A program made the translations under genes and the position numbers. Of a stretch of 64,000 bases of DNA, positions 46,080 to 56,153 are shown piece by piece. The stretch comes from Sphingomonas cremea (GTDB lineage: Bacteria; Pseudomonadota; Alphaproteobacteria; Sphingomonadales; Sphingomonadaceae), in the NCBI RefSeq assembly GCF_021502585.1, contig NZ_JAKFGM010000001.1, positions 434,001 to 498,000 on the forward strand. Reading direction: 5' to 3'. Under the pieces are notes generated by a model. It did no database searches and was not told where the DNA came from. It saw nothing but the letters and a program-made list of their open reading frames with translations. Each line of letters begins with the position of its first letter. Position 1 is the stretch's first letter.

Positions 46080-47614
46080 GCGGCCAAATGACCGGCATTC
46101 CGATCCTTTCCATTCTGGTCGCGCTGCCGCTGATTGCGGGCATCGTCGCGCTATTCCTGTCGGCCAGCGGAGCGCGGTGGCTGGCGCTAGTCACGACGCT
46201 GGTCAGCTTCGCCCTCGGCGTATGGCTGTGGAGCGCCTACGATCCGGGCGGGTCGCAATGGCAGTTTGTAGAGCATTATGCGCTGGGCGGCGGCATTGCC
46301 TGGGCGATGGGCATCGACGGCATCGCGCTGATGCTGATCATGCTGACCCTGTTCCTGATGCCGATCTGCATCGGTGCCAGCTGGCGCGCGATCGAGAAGC
46401 GCGTGCCGGAATATATGGCGTCATTCCTGATGATGCAGGCGCTGATGATCGGCGTGTTCACGGCGCAGGACCTGCTGCTGTTCTACATCTTTTTCGAAGG
46501 CGGCCTCATTCCGATGTACCTCATCATCGGCATCTGGGGCGGGGCCGAACGGATCAAGGCCAGCTATAAATTCTTCCTCTACACGCTGGCCGGGTCGGTG
46601 CTGATGCTGATCGCCATGCTGGCGATGATCCTGACCGCCGGCACGACCTCGATCCCGGCGCTGATGGCCTATGACTTCGCGCCAAGCCTGCAATGGTGGC
46701 TGTGGCTCGCTTTCTTCGCTTCGTTCGCGGTAAAGATGCCGATGTGGCCGGTCCACACCTGGCTTCCCGATGCCCACGTGCAGGCACCGACCGCCGGTTC
46801 GGTGATCCTGGCGGGCGTGCTGCTGAAGATGGGCGGTTACGGTTTCATCCGATTTTCGCTCCCGATGTTCCCCGAAGCATCGGCCGAGTTCATTCCGTTC
46901 GTTTATGTGCTGAGCGGGATCGCGGTCGTCGTCACCTCGCTGATCGCGCTGGCCCAGCACGACATGAAGAAGCTGATCGCTTATTCGTCGGTTGCCCACA
47001 TGGCGTTCGTTACTTTCGGCCTGTTCGCCTTCAACCGGCAGGGCATCGAAGGTGCGATGATCGTCATGCTCAGCCACGGCCTGGTGTCGGGCGCATTGTT
47101 CCTGTGCGTCGGTGTCATCTACGACCGCCTGCACACCCGCGAAATCAGTCGTTACGGCGGGCTGTCCGACAATATGCCCAAATATGCGCTGCTGTTCATG
47201 GTCTTCACCATGGCCAGCGTCGGCCTGCCCGGAACCAGCGGTTTCGTCGGCGAATTCCTCAGCCTTGTGGGGCTCTATGCGGTGTCGACCTGGGCGGCGG
47301 TCGTTGCCACCACCGGCATCATCCTTGGCGCCGCTTATATGCTCTACCTCTACTGGCGCATTTGCTACGGCAAGCTGGTCCACGCCGACGCAGCCGCCAT
47401 GAAGGATTTGAGCGGCCGCGAAATGTGGCTGCTCGCGCCGATCGCCGCAGTGGTCTTTTGGATGGGCGTCTATCCGGAAAGTTTCCTTCGCCCGATGCGT
47501 GCCGACGTGGGCCGCCTGCTCGAACGGATCGATCGCGCCAAGCCTGCAGGTGACTCGCACCTGACTGCCGGCAAGCCGGCACCTGCCACACCAGCTCACG
47601 CGGAAGCGCATTGA
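46076..47614 (+). CDS. nuoM: NADH-quinone oxidoreductase subunit M
   Basis: Antiporter-like proton-pumping subunit (ND4 homologue), 512 aa from ATG 46076. Conserved parts are [17 protein letters not shown] (key Glu), [24 protein letters not shown] (key Lys) and the discontinuous helix around [14 protein letters not shown]. It ends with a Pro/Ala-rich tail. TGATG junction with nuoN. Confidence 0.98.
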
Positions 47615-49047
47615 TGAACCTCGCGCCAATCCTACCCGAACTCATCCTGACGGTCGGCGCGATCGTGCTGATGATGGTCGCCGCCTTCATGGGGCGCCGC
47701 GGCAGCGCACTGTGCAGCTGGGCATCGGTGGCCCTCCTGCTCGGCGCCTCGGTGACTCTCCTCGGCGAGCCGCAGAGCGCCGGGGCCTTGTTCGGCGGGT
47801 TGATCCAGGCCGACGGGTTCGGCGCGTTCGGCAAGCTGGTCATCTACCTCTGCGCTGCCGTTGCAATCGTCATGGCGCACAATTGGTTCGAGCGGGACTT
47901 CGAGCATGCCGCCGAATATCCGGTTCTGATCCTGTTGTCGGCGATCGGCATGTCGGTGATGGTCTCGGCCACTAGCCTCATCTCGCTCTATGTCGGCCTG
48001 GAGCTGCAGAGCCTGTCGGCTTATGTGCTCGCCGCCTACCGCCGTACCGACGACCGATCCGCCGAAGCCGGTCTCAAATATTTCGTCCTCGGCGGGCTTG
48101 CGTCAGGCATCCTGCTCTATGGCATCTCGCTGCTCTACGGCTTCACAGGAACCACCCAGTTCGAAGGCGTCGCGGCGGCTTTCGCCCGCGAAGGCACTCA
48201 GTCGATCGGCCTGTTGTTCGGCCTGGTGTTCCTGCTCGCCGGCCTGGCGTTCAAGATCAGCGCGGTACCGTTCCACATGTGGACGCCCGACGTTTACGAA
48301 GGCGCGCCGACCCCGGTGACCGCCTTCTTCGCATCGGCGCCCAAGGTCGCCGCCGTCCTGCTTAGCGTTCGCGTCTGCCTCGACGCTCTGGCACCCGCGA
48401 TCGATGCCTGGCGGCAGATCATGATCTTCGCCGCGCTGGCCTCGATCCTTCTCGGCGCGGTCGCCGCCTATGGCCAGACCAACATAAAGCGACTGCTGGC
48501 CTATTCCTCGATCAACAATGTGGGCTTCGCGCTAATCGGCCTGGTTGCCGGCGGCGTAGCGGGGGCATCCGCGGTTCTGTTCTACATGGCGGTCTATGTT
48601 GTCATGACATTGGGCGCCTTCCTTTGCGTCCTGCGAATGAAGGATGAAAAGGGCGAGTCGATCGAGGGGATCGACAGCCTGTCCGGCCTGTCCCAGACCC
48701 GCCCTGGCCTCGCCCTGGCCCTTGCCACATTCATGCTGAGCCTGGCGGGCATTCCTCCGCTGTTCGGATTCTGGCCCAAGTTGATGGTGTTCAACGCTGC
48801 TGTTGCCGAAGGGCTCTATCCCTTGGCGGTGGCCGGCATTCTCGGCACCGTCGTAGGCGCCTTCTATTATCTGAAGATCGTCAAGGTCATGTATTTCGAC
48901 GCGCCCGGTCGTCCCTTGTCCAAACCCGGCAGCGCGGTTGAAAGCGGATTGATCGTGATTGCCGCGCTGATCGTCTCGCCCCTCGGCTATTTGCTGATTC
49001 GCCCGCTCGGCCAGCTGACGAACAACGCAGCGGGGTCACTCTTCTGA
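47614..49047 (+). CDS. nuoN: NADH-quinone oxidoreductase subunit N
   Basis: Antiporter-like proton-pumping subunit (ND2 homologue), 477 aa and about 14 helices. Conserved parts: LYVGLELQSLSAYVLAAYRR, KISAVPFHMWTPDVYEGAPTPV (key Lys) and LAYSSINNVGFALIGL. ATG 47614 is preferred over TTG 47611. It is the last nuo subunit, but its stop is embedded in the birA start, so the operon continues. Confidence 0.98.
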   Translation: MNLAPILPELILTVGAIVLMMVAAFMGRRGSALCSWASVALLLGASVTLLGEPQSAGALFGGLIQADGFGAFGKLVIYLCAAVAIVMAHNWFERDFEHAAEYPVLILLSAIGMSVMVSATSLISLYVGLELQSLSAYVLAAYRRTDDRSAEAGLKYFVLGGLASGILLYGISLLYGFTGTTQFEGVAAAFAREGTQSIGLLFGLVFLLAGLAFKISAVPFHMWTPDVYEGAPTPVTAFFASAPKVAAVLLSVRVCLDALAPAIDAWRQIMIFAALASILLGAVAAYGQTNIKRLLAYSSINNVGFALIGLVAGGVAGASAVLFYMAVYVVMTLGAFLCVLRMKDEKGESIEGIDSLSGLSQTRPGLALALATFMLSLAGIPPLFGFWPKLMVFNAAVAEGLYPLAVAGILGTVVGAFYYLKIVKVMYFDAPGRPLSKPGSAVESGLIVIAALIVSPLGYLLIRPLGQLTNNAAGSLF

Positions 49048-49742
49048 GCCGCATCCAAATCGTCGAGCAGCTGCGGTCGACAAACTTCGCTCTGCTTGCA
49101 GATACCACTGCGGTCGAATCTGATTGGCTGGTCGCATTGCGCCAGGAGGGCGGTCGCGGTCGTCATGGCCGGCCATGGGAATCGATCGAAGGCAATTTCT
49201 TCGGTTCGACCCTGATCCAATTGAGGCCCGATGACCCGCCGGCGCCCTCCCTGGCGCTTGCCGCCGGCCTAGCACTAATCGAGGCAGTCGAAGTCGCCGC
49301 TCCGAACGCGCAATTGGCGCTCAAATGGCCCAACGACCTGATGCTCGGCGATGCCAAGCTCGCGGGGATCCTGCTCGAACGGTCCGGGGACCGGGTCGTC
49401 GCGGGTTTCGGTGTCAATCTGGCGGGTGCTCCGCAGATTCCGGGAAGGAAGACGGCGGCACTGAGTCCTGCCCAAGCTATTGCGCCGCAAGTCTTTGCGC
49501 CGTTGATTGCAGGCAAGTTCTCCCAGGTTCTCGCACTTTGGCGAACGGCTGATCCGTCTGCCTTTAGCCAGGCCTGGATGGCACGCGCCCACCCCATTGG
49601 CACGACCCTGGAAGTGCATAGCGGGCCGGGCGAGCGCGTTAGTGGATCGTTCGACGGTATCGAACGCGACGGCGCCATGCGGCTGAAGCGCAAGGACGGC
49701 ATGATCGACATTATCCGCGCAGGCGACGTCAGCCTTGGCTGA
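49044..49742 (+). CDS. birA: Biotin--[acetyl-CoA-carboxylase] ligase, CTG start
   Basis: Attaches biotin to the biotin carboxyl carrier protein. No N-terminal HTH domain is present, so it is a non-repressor (group I) ligase. From CTG 49044, overlapping the nuoN TGA as CTGA, the protein is 232 aa and keeps the family start with RSTNFALLAD. The first ordinary start, TTG 49137, would remove this substrate-binding STN motif. Further motifs are EGGRGRHGRPW (biotinyl-AMP loop) and LKWPNDLMLG. The C-terminal domain has GSFDGIERDGAMRL. Confident on function, fairly confident on start. Confidence 0.93.
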   Translation: MSRIQIVEQLRSTNFALLADTTAVESDWLVALRQEGGRGRHGRPWESIEGNFFGSTLIQLRPDDPPAPSLALAAGLALIEAVEVAAPNAQLALKWPNDLMLGDAKLAGILLERSGDRVVAGFGVNLAGAPQIPGRKTAALSPAQAIAPQVFAPLIAGKFSQVLALWRTADPSAFSQAWMARAHPIGTTLEVHSGPGERVSGSFDGIERDGAMRLKRKDGMIDIIRAGDVSLG

Positions 49743-49781
49743 CCCTCGCAATTGACGGCGCTTCGGGTTAGGGGCGCACCC

Positions 49782-50558
49782 ATGCTGCTCGCGATCGATG
49801 CCGGAAACACCAATCTTGTCTTCGCTTTGGTCGACGACGGCGACATCAAGGCGCGCTGGCGGATCGCGACCGACCCCCGCCGCACCGCGGACGAATATGC
49901 CGTATGGCTGCACCAGCTGCTCGAACTTGAAGGCTATCAGCGCGGCGACATAGCCATGGTCATCATCGGCACCGTTGTCCCTCGGGCGCTTCATAACCTC
50001 GAAGTGCTCAGCGAGAAATATTTCGGCGTGAAGCCGCTGGTCGCGGGGCAGGGCGAGGCTGCATGGCCGATCGAGCTGGACGTGCCGGAACCCGAAAGCG
50101 TCGGCGCCGATCGGGCGCTCAACGCCATGGGGGCGCATGCCCGGCACGGCGGCGACCTGGTTGTCATCGATTTCGGAACCGCGACGACGTTCGATGTCGT
50201 GGATTTCTCGGGCACTTATAAAGGCGGCATCATTGCTCCGGGTATCATCCTCAGCCTCGACGCACTGGTTTCGGCGGCGGCCAAGCTTCCGCGCATCGCA
50301 ATCGCCGCTCCGGCCGACGAAAGCGTGGTCGGTCGGACCACCGAAACCCAGATGCTGATCGGCGTTTATTGGGGCTATGTGGCGATGATCGAAGGGCTGG
50401 TAGCGCGGTTGAAGGCGGAGATTGGGCGCCCGGTCACCGTCATCGCCACCGGCGGCCTCGCGGTCCTATTCGCCAAGCACACCGATGCATTCGACGTGAT
50501 TGAGCCCGATCTCACGATCCAGGGCCTGGCATTGCTTGCGGCCGGATCCAGTCGATGA
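49782..50558 (+). CDS. coaX: Type III pantothenate kinase
   Basis: First step of coenzyme A synthesis, ATP-dependent phosphorylation of pantothenate. From ATG 49782 (AGGGG about 9 nt upstream) it is 258 aa with the ASKHA fold: phosphate loop [16 protein letters not shown], pantothenate/Asp site around [25 protein letters not shown], and GGIIAPGI. It sits between birA and rnj and overlaps rnj by 4 nt. Confidence 0.96.
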   Translation: MLLAIDAGNTNLVFALVDDGDIKARWRIATDPRRTADEYAVWLHQLLELEGYQRGDIAMVIIGTVVPRALHNLEVLSEKYFGVKPLVAGQGEAAWPIELDVPEPESVGADRALNAMGAHARHGGDLVVIDFGTATTFDVVDFSGTYKGGIIAPGIILSLDALVSAAAKLPRIAIAAPADESVVGRTTETQMLIGVYWGYVAMIEGLVARLKAEIGRPVTVIATGGLAVLFAKHTDAFDVIEPDLTIQGLALLAAGSSR

Positions 50559-52195
50559 CCCCCGGCGAGGAGCTATTGTTCCTGGCCCTGGGCGGGTCGG
50601 GGGAGATTGGCATGAACGTCAATCTCTACGGCTGCCGCGGCAAATGGCTGATGGCCGACCTTGGCCTCACTTTCGCCGACTCCGACTATCCCGGCGTCGA
50701 CCTCATCCTCCCGGACCTCGAGTTCATCGAGCAGCGGATGGACGACCTGGTGGGCATTGTCCTGACCCACGGCCACGAAGACCATATTGGCGCGCTGCCC
50801 TATCTGGCGGATAACCTCAAGGTTCCGCTCTACGCGACGCCCTTCACCGCTGGGCTGATTGCGGGAAAGCTTGAGGAGGAAGGGCTGACCGGCCAGGTCA
50901 GCCTGCGCGTCATTGAGCGCGGCGGCTCGATCGACCTTGATCCCTTCAAGGTGACCTATGTTCCGCTTGCTCACTCAATCCCCGAGGGCAACGGCCTGCT
51001 GATCGAAACGCCGTTCGGCAATATCTTCCATACCGGCGACTGGAAGATCGATGAGACGCCGGTGCTTGGCCTGCCCAGTTCGGCCGAAACGATGACGGCG
51101 ATCGGCGACCGTGGCGTGCTGGCGCTAGTCTGCGACTCCACCAACACCTTCCAGGATGCGGCTTCAGGTAGCGAGGCGGGCGTTCACGCCGGGCTGCTCG
51201 ACGCAGTCATCCAGGCGCGAGGGCGAGTGGTGATCACGACGTTCGCTTCCAATGCGGCGCGGCTTGAGACCATTGGCCGTGTAGCCCTTGAGACCGGGCG
51301 CCGGGTTTGCGTCGCTGGGCGAAGCCTCGACCGGATCCTAAAGGTCGCCAAGGCAACCGGCTATCTGCGCGATTTTCCCGAGCCGGTGCGGTTTGACGAG
51401 GCAATGCGGCTTCCGCGCGAGGAGCTTCTGGTGATCGCTACAGGCGGTCAGGGGGAGCCGCGGGCAGCGCTCGGGCGAATCGCCTTCGGCATGCACGAAT
51501 TGAAGTTGAGCGAGGGCGACACGGTCATTTTCTCGTCCAAGCAGATCCCAGGCAATGAGATTCCCATCGGCAGGATCATGAATGCGCTGTCGGACCTGGG
51601 CGCGCTGATCGTCACCGACCGGCAGGCACATGTTCACGTCTCGGGACATCCCGGACGGCCAGAGCTGGCCGCGATGTATCGCTGGATTCGCCCGGAAATT
51701 CTCGTACCCGTGCACGGCGAAATTCGGCACATGCGCGAGCAGGCGCGGCTTGGCCTGTCCCAAGGCATTCCCAGTGCCATGGTTCAACGCAATGGCGACC
51801 TGATCCGCCTTACCCCCGATGGACCCCAGAAAATCGGCGAAGAGCGGACGGGCCGGCTGGTGCTCGACGGCGACGTCATCCTGCCCGCCGACGGTGCTAC
51901 CCTCAATGAACGGCGCAAGATTGCGATCAACGGCCTTATCACCGTCGCGTTGCCGGTCGATGGCGAACGGCGCCAAGTCGGCAAGGCGCTGATCCGGCCG
52001 TTCGGGGTGCCGGTAGAGGAAGATCGCGACGATTTTCTTGCCGACGCCGCGGACGCCGCTGAGCGTGCCTATGAGCCGACGCAGGACCTCGAAAAGGTGC
52101 GAGAGGCGGTGCGGCTAGCGGTTCGGCGCTGTGCGACGCTGTGGACTGGTAAGAAGCCAGTGGTTGAAGTGATGCTGGTCGAGGCGAATCCATGA
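50555..52195 (+). CDS. rnj: Ribonuclease J
   Basis: Metallo-beta-lactamase/beta-CASP ribonuclease with 5'-3' exonuclease and endonuclease activity in RNA decay and rRNA maturation. The 546-aa chain shows [14 protein letters not shown] (HxHxDH, about 69-74), the later ligands in PLAHSIPEG and [10 protein letters not shown], and beta-CASP motifs [12 protein letters not shown] and [14 protein letters not shown]. Typical of alphaproteobacteria, where it coexists with RNase E. Overlaps coaX and DUF1467 by 4 nt each. Confidence 0.96.
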   Translation: MTPGEELLFLALGGSGEIGMNVNLYGCRGKWLMADLGLTFADSDYPGVDLILPDLEFIEQRMDDLVGIVLTHGHEDHIGALPYLADNLKVPLYATPFTAGLIAGKLEEEGLTGQVSLRVIERGGSIDLDPFKVTYVPLAHSIPEGNGLLIETPFGNIFHTGDWKIDETPVLGLPSSAETMTAIGDRGVLALVCDSTNTFQDAASGSEAGVHAGLLDAVIQARGRVVITTFASNAARLETIGRVALETGRRVCVAGRSLDRILKVAKATGYLRDFPEPVRFDEAMRLPREELLVIATGGQGEPRAALGRIAFGMHELKLSEGDTVIFSSKQIPGNEIPIGRIMNALSDLGALIVTDRQAHVHVSGHPGRPELAAMYRWIRPEILVPVHGEIRHMREQARLGLSQGIPSAMVQRNGDLIRLTPDGPQKIGEERTGRLVLDGDVILPADGATLNERRKIAINGLITVALPVDGERRQVGKALIRPFGVPVEEDRDDFLADAADAAERAYEPTQDLEKVREAVRLAVRRCATLWTGKKPVVEVMLVEANP

Positions 52196-52452
52196 AGTGG
52201 ACCTCGGTGCTGGCGATCTACTTCCTAATCTTCTGCCTCAGCGCATTCCTGCTGCTGCCGTTCGGGGTAAGAACCCATGAGGAAGTCGGGGCGGAGCGGG
52301 TGCCCGGGCAGGCCGACAGCGCGCCGCACCACTTCGATTTGCCACGTCACCTGGTGAAGGCAGCAATTCTCGCCGCTCTGCTGACGGCGCTTTACATCGC
52401 CAATTATATCTACGGCTGGATCGCGGTCGACGACCTCGATTTCTATAATTGA
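52192..52452 (+). CDS. DUF1467 membrane protein
   Basis: An 86-aa protein with two membrane helices (about 5-24 and 53-75) separated by a polar loop with LPFGVRTHEEVG, the DUF1467 signature. Function unknown; it is regularly the last gene of the birA-coaX-rnj string in related bacteria. The stop lies at the base of the hairpin that ends the long nuo-rnj block. Confidence 0.88.
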   Translation: MKWTSVLAIYFLIFCLSAFLLLPFGVRTHEEVGAERVPGQADSAPHHFDLPRHLVKAAILAALLTALYIANYIYGWIAVDDLDFYN

Positions 52453-52492
52453 GCGGCAAGAGGGACTGCCGGGGGCAGTCCCGGTCCGCTCA
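52450..52492. terminator. Bidirectional hairpin joining two convergent stops
   Basis: An inner 9-bp perfect stem (52462-52470 with 52474-52482, 3-nt loop) is enclosed by an outer 7-bp stem, TGAGCGG (52450-52456) with CCGCTCA (52486-52492). The outer arms contain the stop codons of both convergent genes. No strong U-tract follows on the plus strand. Confidence 0.65.
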
Positions 52493-54799
52493 ACGGCTCT
52501 TTTCCACCGCCTGTGCCAGGGCGGCGTAAAGCTTGCCCATGTCGCTGGACATCAGCGTGACTGCGATCATTCCGCCATCGCGCTCGGCCAGCACTCGGCG
52601 AAGCATTGCTTCGAAGTCGTGCACATAGTGATTGACCGCATTCTGGAATTCGTGGTCGCTCTCATATTGCGCCGCGATTGCCCGACTCTCCGTCCCGCCA
52701 AGGAGGCGCACCGCGCGACGAGTGAAGATGCCACGGTTGCCTTTCAAATAATGGCTCCATGCCTTTTCATCGACTTCGTCGCTGAGAATCTTCTGCACGT
52801 CGATTGAGGCGGAATGCATCGAATCCATCAGCGATGAGACGCGGCGGGCGAATTCTTCGCCGCTGTCCTTCATCTGCGCCTCGCGGCTGCGTTCGATATG
52901 CGCTTCCAGCGCCGCGGCGCTTTGGCCGATGGACAACATTTGCGCGGTAAGGCGCCCGGATGCCTCACGCGCAGTCTCGATCGCACGCGTCGCGACCTGG
53001 TCAAGTTCCACAAGCTTGTCTTCGACACTGTCGCGAACAGCTTTTTCGAGCGCCGCACGAGTCTGCCGGCTAAGCTCTCCAGCGCTCTCGGGGATGACCT
53101 TGCCAATGGCTTCGCGAGCACGTTCGGCAGCGTGGCTGGCCGCTTCGCGCACCTGCACCAGCGCGGCAACCAATGCCGGGCCGGTTTCCGCGGACAGTTG
53201 GCCCGCTTCGGCGCCGGCTGCGGCGATCGCGGCGCTAAGTTCGGTGAGCCTCTGCTCGGCCTGACCGACACCAAGATCGACGGAGGTCATCAATGCCGCT
53301 AGCCGCTCCTGCTGGGCTTCGACATTGGAGGCACCGGATTCGATGCGGTTCGCAGCCTCGATCGCGGCATTGCGCATTTGTTCGACGCGCGGCACCGCCG
53401 CTTCGGCCGAGGCAAGCAATCTCGCCGCACCCGCTTCGGCTTCGCCAAGTGTGCCGCTCATCTCGCCGTGCAGCACCTCGCCAAGTTGATCCAATCCTTC
53501 GCGCAGTCGCCGGGTTCGCTCCGCCAACCCGTCGAGTCCGGAATCCTGGGAAGCGGTTGTCTCCGACAGCGACTCCAGTTCCAAGCGGAGCCGGGCCAGT
53601 GCCGTCTGGACATGGTTCGCGCGCTCGTCGCCTGATCGGGCGAGGTCGAGGAAACGTTCGTCGAGCGCCGCAAGGCCTGTATCCAGGTCAGCGATCAGGC
53701 GCTGCGACGACCTTTCCTGTTCCGCAATGCGGGACGTCAGTCCGTCCAGCGCCGCGCCGGCGCTGGCCAGCCGCTCTCCGAGCAGCTCGGACGCATCGAT
53801 GCCCGCCCGTCCAATTCCCGCCTGGCTTTGCGCAACCAGCGCCGACACCGCGGCAGCCTGGGCGTCGATGCCGCCACGGATTTCCGCCAGGGCCTCCGCC
53901 GAGCGAGCCAGCAAGGCGTCAACGACCGCACCCGTTTCGGTGCCCGCCTCGGACACACGCAGTGCGGCGGCCGTGCCGGCGCTTTCGATGTGGGTGAGGT
54001 GAGCAATCAATCGCTCCGATGCTTGATAAACAAGTGCATCGGCCTGCTGCGCCTGTTCGGCAAGCTGGGTGACTTGGCCCTCGAAGGCGCCGGCCTGCTG
54101 GATTGCAGACCTGCCTGCTTCGCGCAGCGTATCCGCCATTCGCCGGGCGCAGTCTTCGGCTTGGGGAAGGTCGGCGAGCAACACACCAATATCGTTGCGG
54201 GCGGCCTCGGCCGCTCGGTCGAGCGCCGCTCCATGTTCGCTGAGTGCAAGCGAACCTGCGTTGAGATCGGCCGTGATTCCGCCCAGCCTGGCCGCGGCCT
54301 GATCGCCAAGCCCCATCAAGTCCCCGGCCATCAGGCCCAAGGTTCGATGATTTTCCTCAATCTGGCGCGATAATGCCGCCAAGACGTCCTGGAGCGATCG
54401 CGCCTCGGTCCGCATGGAAATCACCGATCGGGTGAATCGCTCCGCTTCCTTGCGACGGGTCCGGCCGAACATCAGCCAGACGAGACCCATCAGTGCCAGT
54501 GGCCCGGCCAGGATCGCCATCCACTGGGCAATTGCCGGACTGGACAGGGGCTCGTCCGCAAGCGCGCGGCCAGCGGACCAGGCGGTATAGCCGGTCCACA
54601 GCAGGGCCAGGATCGCCAGGGCCCAACCCAACACCATTCGCCCGCCCTCGCTGGCGACGCCGTGCAAGTCGCGCCTTTCCGCCCAGCTCATCCGGTCGAA
54701 ACTCGACTCGGAGGAAATTTCCTCACCTTCGACCGTCGGGATGTGCTCCTCGACGCCGTAGTTGGGATCGCTGTGGGCGCGGTGCGGGCTGATGCTCAT
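52490..54799 (-). CDS. Large membrane-anchored coiled-coil protein
   Basis: A 769-aa protein from ATG 54799 (MSISPHRAHSDP). A short acidic cytoplasmic N-terminus contains VEGEEISSES, followed by two membrane helices (about 55-76 and 90-112). The remaining 650 residues are Ala/Glu/Gln/Leu-rich helix with almost no Pro and clear heptad character. The last 120 residues (SDEVDEKAWSHYLKGNRGIF to the end) look globular and mixed in composition. The layout, two N-terminal helices then a long coiled coil, recalls the alphaproteobacterial polarity factor TipN, but I see no proof of orthology. Divergent from the membrane nucleotidyltransferase-like gene with a 131-bp gap. Confidence 0.72.
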   Translation of the reverse strand: MSISPHRAHSDPNYGVEEHIPTVEGEEISSESSFDRMSWAERRDLHGVASEGGRMVLGWALAILALLWTGYTAWSAGRALADEPLSSPAIAQWMAILAGPLALMGLVWLMFGRTRRKEAERFTRSVISMRTEARSLQDVLAALSRQIEENHRTLGLMAGDLMGLGDQAAARLGGITADLNAGSLALSEHGAALDRAAEAARNDIGVLLADLPQAEDCARRMADTLREAGRSAIQQAGAFEGQVTQLAEQAQQADALVYQASERLIAHLTHIESAGTAAALRVSEAGTETGAVVDALLARSAEALAEIRGGIDAQAAAVSALVAQSQAGIGRAGIDASELLGERLASAGAALDGLTSRIAEQERSSQRLIADLDTGLAALDERFLDLARSGDERANHVQTALARLRLELESLSETTASQDSGLDGLAERTRRLREGLDQLGEVLHGEMSGTLGEAEAGAARLLASAEAAVPRVEQMRNAAIEAANRIESGASNVEAQQERLAALMTSVDLGVGQAEQRLTELSAAIAAAGAEAGQLSAETGPALVAALVQVREAASHAAERAREAIGKVIPESAGELSRQTRAALEKAVRDSVEDKLVELDQVATRAIETAREASGRLTAQMLSIGQSAAALEAHIERSREAQMKDSGEEFARRVSSLMDSMHSASIDVQKILSDEVDEKAWSHYLKGNRGIFTRRAVRLLGGTESRAIAAQYESDHEFQNAVNHYVHDFEAMLRRVLAERDGGMIAVTLMSSDMGKLYAALAQAVEKSR

Positions 54800-54930
54800 A
54801 ACCGAGGAGTTTACCACCTTTGTTTGCGTGCGAAAGCGACAAATGGCCACAGTGCGGACTGGAAATCCTTGTGCAGCCTGCCTTATGGCTGGTCTTTCAG
54901 GGGGGAAATCATCAAGCGGCGGGGAAAGCC

Positions 54931-56118
54931 ATGGCGCTCGGCGCCCTAATCGGTGCCTATCAGGAAGATGATGCCGGGGGCTTGCGCGCCCTGCTTCCGC
55001 TCGCCGGTAGGACGCTTATCGAATATCAGGCGCGTTGCCTCGCCGCGGCGGGGGCTTCCCCTTTGATCGTCCTTGTGGAGCGCATCCCCGTCGCGCTCAA
55101 TGATGCATTCGATCGGTTGCGCGGAGAGGGGATTGCGGTCGTTCCGGTCAGCGATGGCAATGAGGCTGCCAGCAGGTTCGAAGCCGGCAGCCAACTAGTC
55201 CTGTTGGCCGACGGTGTTGCACCGGACATGGGCGACCTTGCGAAGCTCCTTGAAGATGACGTTGCGATCCTCACCGTGCCAGACGAGGAGGCGCACGCCG
55301 GTTTTGAGCGGATCGACGGCACCAACCGCTGGGCGGGCCTTGCCCGGCTCGATGCCAACATACTGGGCGCCACTGCGGCGATGCTGGGTGATTGGGACCT
55401 TCAATCGACATTGCTGCGCCGCGCGGTCCAGGCGGGGGCACGACTGGTCCCTTCAACGTCCGGGGAGGGTCGTGGCCCGTTTCTCGCAAGCGATGAAGAA
55501 TCGATGGCAAGCTATGAGCGGCGCTTGCTTGTCGCATCCCGCACCGCGCGCGAGGACGTGATTAGCCGTTATGTCCTTCCGATTATTGAGGAAGTTTCCA
55601 CCGAAAAACTCATGGAAACCAGCGTCAGGCCCGCCTGGCTGGTCCATGCGGCATTGGTCATGACTGTCGCGGCTGCATTTTGTTTCACCCGTGGCTGGCA
55701 CTGGGCCGCGGTCGCCCTGCTCATCCTGTCGACCCCGCTCGACCTGGTTGCCCAGCGCCTGGCGATGCTGCGCTTGAGGCCGCTCAGTCCCTCAATGCCT
55801 TCGCGACGCCTTTTGTGGCCGGCAGCCGGACTGGCACTCCTCGCGCTTGGATGGTTTGAGGCAAGGCACGGATCCGGCTGGGGTGCGATGATGGCAGCGC
55901 TTGGGGCCGCTGCATTCGCGGAGGCAGGGCGGATCGAGCGCAGGGGCCGAAGCGTCCCGAGCGCGGAACTGCATTTCAACCGCCGAACCTCGATCTGGTT
56001 AGCGCTTCCATTCGCCATCGGAGGCTGGTGGAGCCTCTATCTCGGATTGGTCGCTTTCTATGCGGCGGCCAGCTTCTTCATCCTTCAGCACGTGCGGCAT
56101 GGCTTCGAACGCGATTGA
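54931..56118 (+). CDS. Nucleotidyltransferase-like domain fused to a membrane domain
   Basis: A 395-aa protein from ATG 54931 (MALGALIGAYQEDDAG). Residues 1-200 resemble a sugar-nucleotidyltransferase Rossmann fold: GGLRALLPLAGRTLIEYQARCLAAAGASPLIVLVE is typical of such enzymes. The usual GxGTRL loop is absent or very degenerate. Residues 230-395 contain about five hydrophobic segments with a TPLDLVAQRLAMLRL stretch faintly like the CDP-alcohol phosphatidyltransferase motif, but the conserved Asp pairs are incomplete. The architecture recalls bifunctional inositol-phosphate synthases, though catalysis is doubtful. It lies 35 nt before the DUF2336 gene on the same strand. Confidence 0.6.
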   Translation: MALGALIGAYQEDDAGGLRALLPLAGRTLIEYQARCLAAAGASPLIVLVERIPVALNDAFDRLRGEGIAVVPVSDGNEAASRFEAGSQLVLLADGVAPDMGDLAKLLEDDVAILTVPDEEAHAGFERIDGTNRWAGLARLDANILGATAAMLGDWDLQSTLLRRAVQAGARLVPSTSGEGRGPFLASDEESMASYERRLLVASRTAREDVISRYVLPIIEEVSTEKLMETSVRPAWLVHAALVMTVAAAFCFTRGWHWAAVALLILSTPLDLVAQRLAMLRLRPLSPSMPSRRLLWPAAGLALLALGWFEARHGSGWGAMMAALGAAAFAEAGRIERRGRSVPSAELHFNRRTSIWLALPFAIGGWWSLYLGLVAFYAAASFFILQHVRHGFERD

Positions 56119-56153
56119 CCGCGCGTTAACCCAATCTGTTCTATGACGTCGGG

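Noticed and set aside
54820-54930. 37-residue upstream extension of the nucleotidyltransferase-like protein
   Set aside because: Lies in the divergent promoter gap; the domain starts directly at ATG 54931.
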